DNA of 64,000 bases from Inia geoffrensis (Eukaryota > Chordata > Mammalia > Artiodactyla > Iniidae). Each line of letters begins with the position of its first letter. The stretch's first letter is position 1. Below are positions 62,491 through 64,000 of the stretch, in pieces. The stretch spans positions 1 to 64,000 of the forward strand of contig JAZAQT010000248.1 in NCBI GenBank assembly GCA_036417435.1, read 5' to 3'. Under the pieces are notes generated by a model that saw nothing but the letters and a program-made list of their open reading frames with translations, was not told the origin of the DNA and ran no database searches. A program made the position numbers and the translations under genes.

Positions 62491-64000
62491 AACTCGATGT
62501 GTTTGGACGGGAACATTGAACGATGATTTCCCTACAGGAAGAAGAATTCACCAAAGGCTCAGCGTGCCATGCCGGAACGAGATTAGGGCCTGAAGCAATT
62601 ATTCGGGTTTGCGGTCAGCTCACAAGAAAGCGAGTTGAGAAAAGGCGATTTTTGGCACTGTAACTCACAATCCTGCGGAGTTCCAAATGGCCCCTATCAT
62701 CCAAAAATTTATTGAAGGAAGACTGTGAAGAGGACTTGAACACGACACAGAATTGCAGAAAAGAGATATCAGGTGGTAGATAAGAATTGCTCTGAAATCG
62801 TAGGAAAAGAGGCAGCAGTTCGACAGTGATGCACTTGACCAAAAAGGGCGTATGCGTTTTTTCCTGAATATATTCATGAAAAAACGCATACGCCCTTTTT
62901 GGCCAACCAAGCAAGCCTGCAATGGAAATCCGCACTACAAGGAAGTCTCACTTCCCACCGATCAAAAGGGCCCTCCGAAAAAAATGTAAAATCCAGAGAG
63001 GCAGGACAGGCCATGGAGAACCGGCAGCCTTGTTATGCTGATGGGCGGGATGTAAATTGCCAACAGCCACTCTGAAGAAATGAATGGTGTTTCCTGGAAC
63101 AAAGAAAAAACCAAGCTAGAGAGCCTAGGGCACTTCCACTTATGGTGGTATAGATTCGGAAAATTTAAATGAAAAAGACAGAGCCACACCAAAGTTTGGG
63201 GCTGCTCTGTGTACGGGAACCTTGACTATGGTACAATTTCAATAGCCCAGAAAGAGAAAAATGGATATAGAAGTTGTGGTACATCCCTACAATGGAATAT
63301 CACTCAACAATGAAATCAATGGCCATAGACCAGTAGCAGCATAATGAGTGGATTTAGTTACGATGATTCTAAGTGAAATAAGTCACACAGAAAAAGAAAC
63401 ATCATAAGATATCACTAATACCGGGAATGGAAACACGACTACGCATGAACTGCATTTCAAAACACAGCAGAGTCTCACATTTACAAAAGAAATTTATGCT
63501 TGCTTAAGGTCAAAGGAGAGTGGGGAGGCTGCATAAAACCAGAGATTGACATTAGGACAGATACCATTCCATAAGACAAATATATATTAGACAAGACCTA
63601 CTCCTCGCTCAAACAAATCGACTCAACACCCCATAATCCATACCTAGGAATATACCTGACTGTGAAGAAACTTAAAACCCATACATTTATAGGTCTCCAT
63701 AAGAAAATCACTTGTGTACAGCAGCATACACACAGCAGTGTAAATAAGCTAAATCCCCTTATAAAAATAAATTTGAAAAAGAAAGCACAAGAACTGTGAA
63801 ATAGAGAGAAATTCTTAAATAAGTCCTTGAGGGCTTGCGAGAAATCTTGGATTTACCACCTCTACATCACCAGCTGTGGGAGAGATAAGCCTGGACACTT
63901 GGGACTGATACTATTGGTGAGGGAATGCAGACCCTCTGAGGTAATGGTGCATGATTCCCATTCCACGGGTCCCAAATCTCCAGGTTTAAGGGAATTATCC
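62491..64000 (+). repeat. Monomer M37, class A, truncated by the window edge
   Basis: The first 1510 bases of a monomer. Palindrome 62835-62906 of the CATG type with a second mismatch (TTGACC); L1 part 62907-63790. It shares GGTGGTATAG, AAATGAATGG and CCATAGACC with M26. Private changes are CTCTGAAGAAATG and AGATAAGCCTGG. It ends inside module 2 only because the window ends. Confidence 0.95.

Larger units (their letters stand above)
1..64000 (+). repeat. Satellite array, 1736-bp monomer, 36 full copies plus one partial, L1-derived
   Basis: The same ~1736-bp sequence restarts at 1, 1737, 3473, 5209 and so on to 62491, always in the same orientation and with no foreign sequence between copies. 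Copies differ by scattered substitutions and one length-variable T/C tract. About half of the unit is the 3' end of a LINE-1 of the type found in cetaceans and even-toed ungulates. Unit length and L1 content match what I recall of the common cetacean satellite, a constitutive heterochromatin component; that identification is from memory, not from a search. The array continues beyond both ends of the window. Strand is given as the L1 sense strand. Tandem structure is certain; the species group is an inference. Confidence 0.97.

Noticed and set aside
1..64000. Endogenous retrovirus or LTR origin of the unit
   Set aside because: I see no primer binding site, polypurine tract, LTR TG...CA ends or gag/pol/env remnants; the identifiable part is a non-LTR L1.

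Overview
The whole 64 kb window is one uninterrupted head-to-tail satellite DNA array. It holds 36 complete monomers and one partial monomer (M1 to M37). Thirty complete monomers are 1736 bp, and six (M6, M12, M21, M23, M30, M33) are 1735 bp. All copies have the same orientation. I see no unique flanking sequence, no host gene, no RNA gene and no insertion that interrupts the array. The short open frames that recur every ~1.74 kb are by-products of the repeat and not genes.

Organism: a mammal, most likely a cetacean. About half of each monomer (offsets ~417-1300) is recognisable as the 3' end of a LINE-1 element: the last part of ORF2, the 3'UTR and the A-rich tail. It resembles the L1 3' end typical of whales and even-toed ungulates. 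From memory, the 'common cetacean satellite' has a ~1.76 kb unit in most cetaceans and ~1.58 kb in dolphins and their close relatives, and it has been described as L1-derived. A 1736 bp unit fits the longer form, pointing to a baleen whale or a non-delphinoid toothed whale. I could not run the database comparison.

Layout of one monomer (offset 1 is the first base of the window): 1-344 is a non-L1 module of unknown origin. 345-416 is a 72-bp inverted repeat with 36-bp arms and no spacer. 417-~940 is degenerate L1 ORF2 3' end, ~940-1275 is L1 3'UTR, and 1276-1300 is AATAAA plus the A-rich tail. 1301-1736 is a second module of unknown origin that runs into the next monomer and includes a T/C tract (1588-1599), where I place all the monomer length variation.

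Higher-order organisation: linked variants sort the monomers into classes A, B and C. The basic pattern is an A-B dimer (~3.47 kb), interrupted by C-type blocks (M7-M10, M13-M15) and by A-A and B-B steps. Larger duplications are visible: M1-M6 recurs as M16-M21 (26,038 bp away); late M5 to M8 recurs as late M11 to M14 (10,415 bp); M28-M31 recurs as M31-M34 (5,207 bp); M26 recurs as M37 (19,094 bp). M11 and M31 are chimeric monomers that look like unequal-crossover junctions. The palindrome, intact in 18 of 37 copies and one to three mismatches from perfect in the rest, is the feature I find most worth pursuing.
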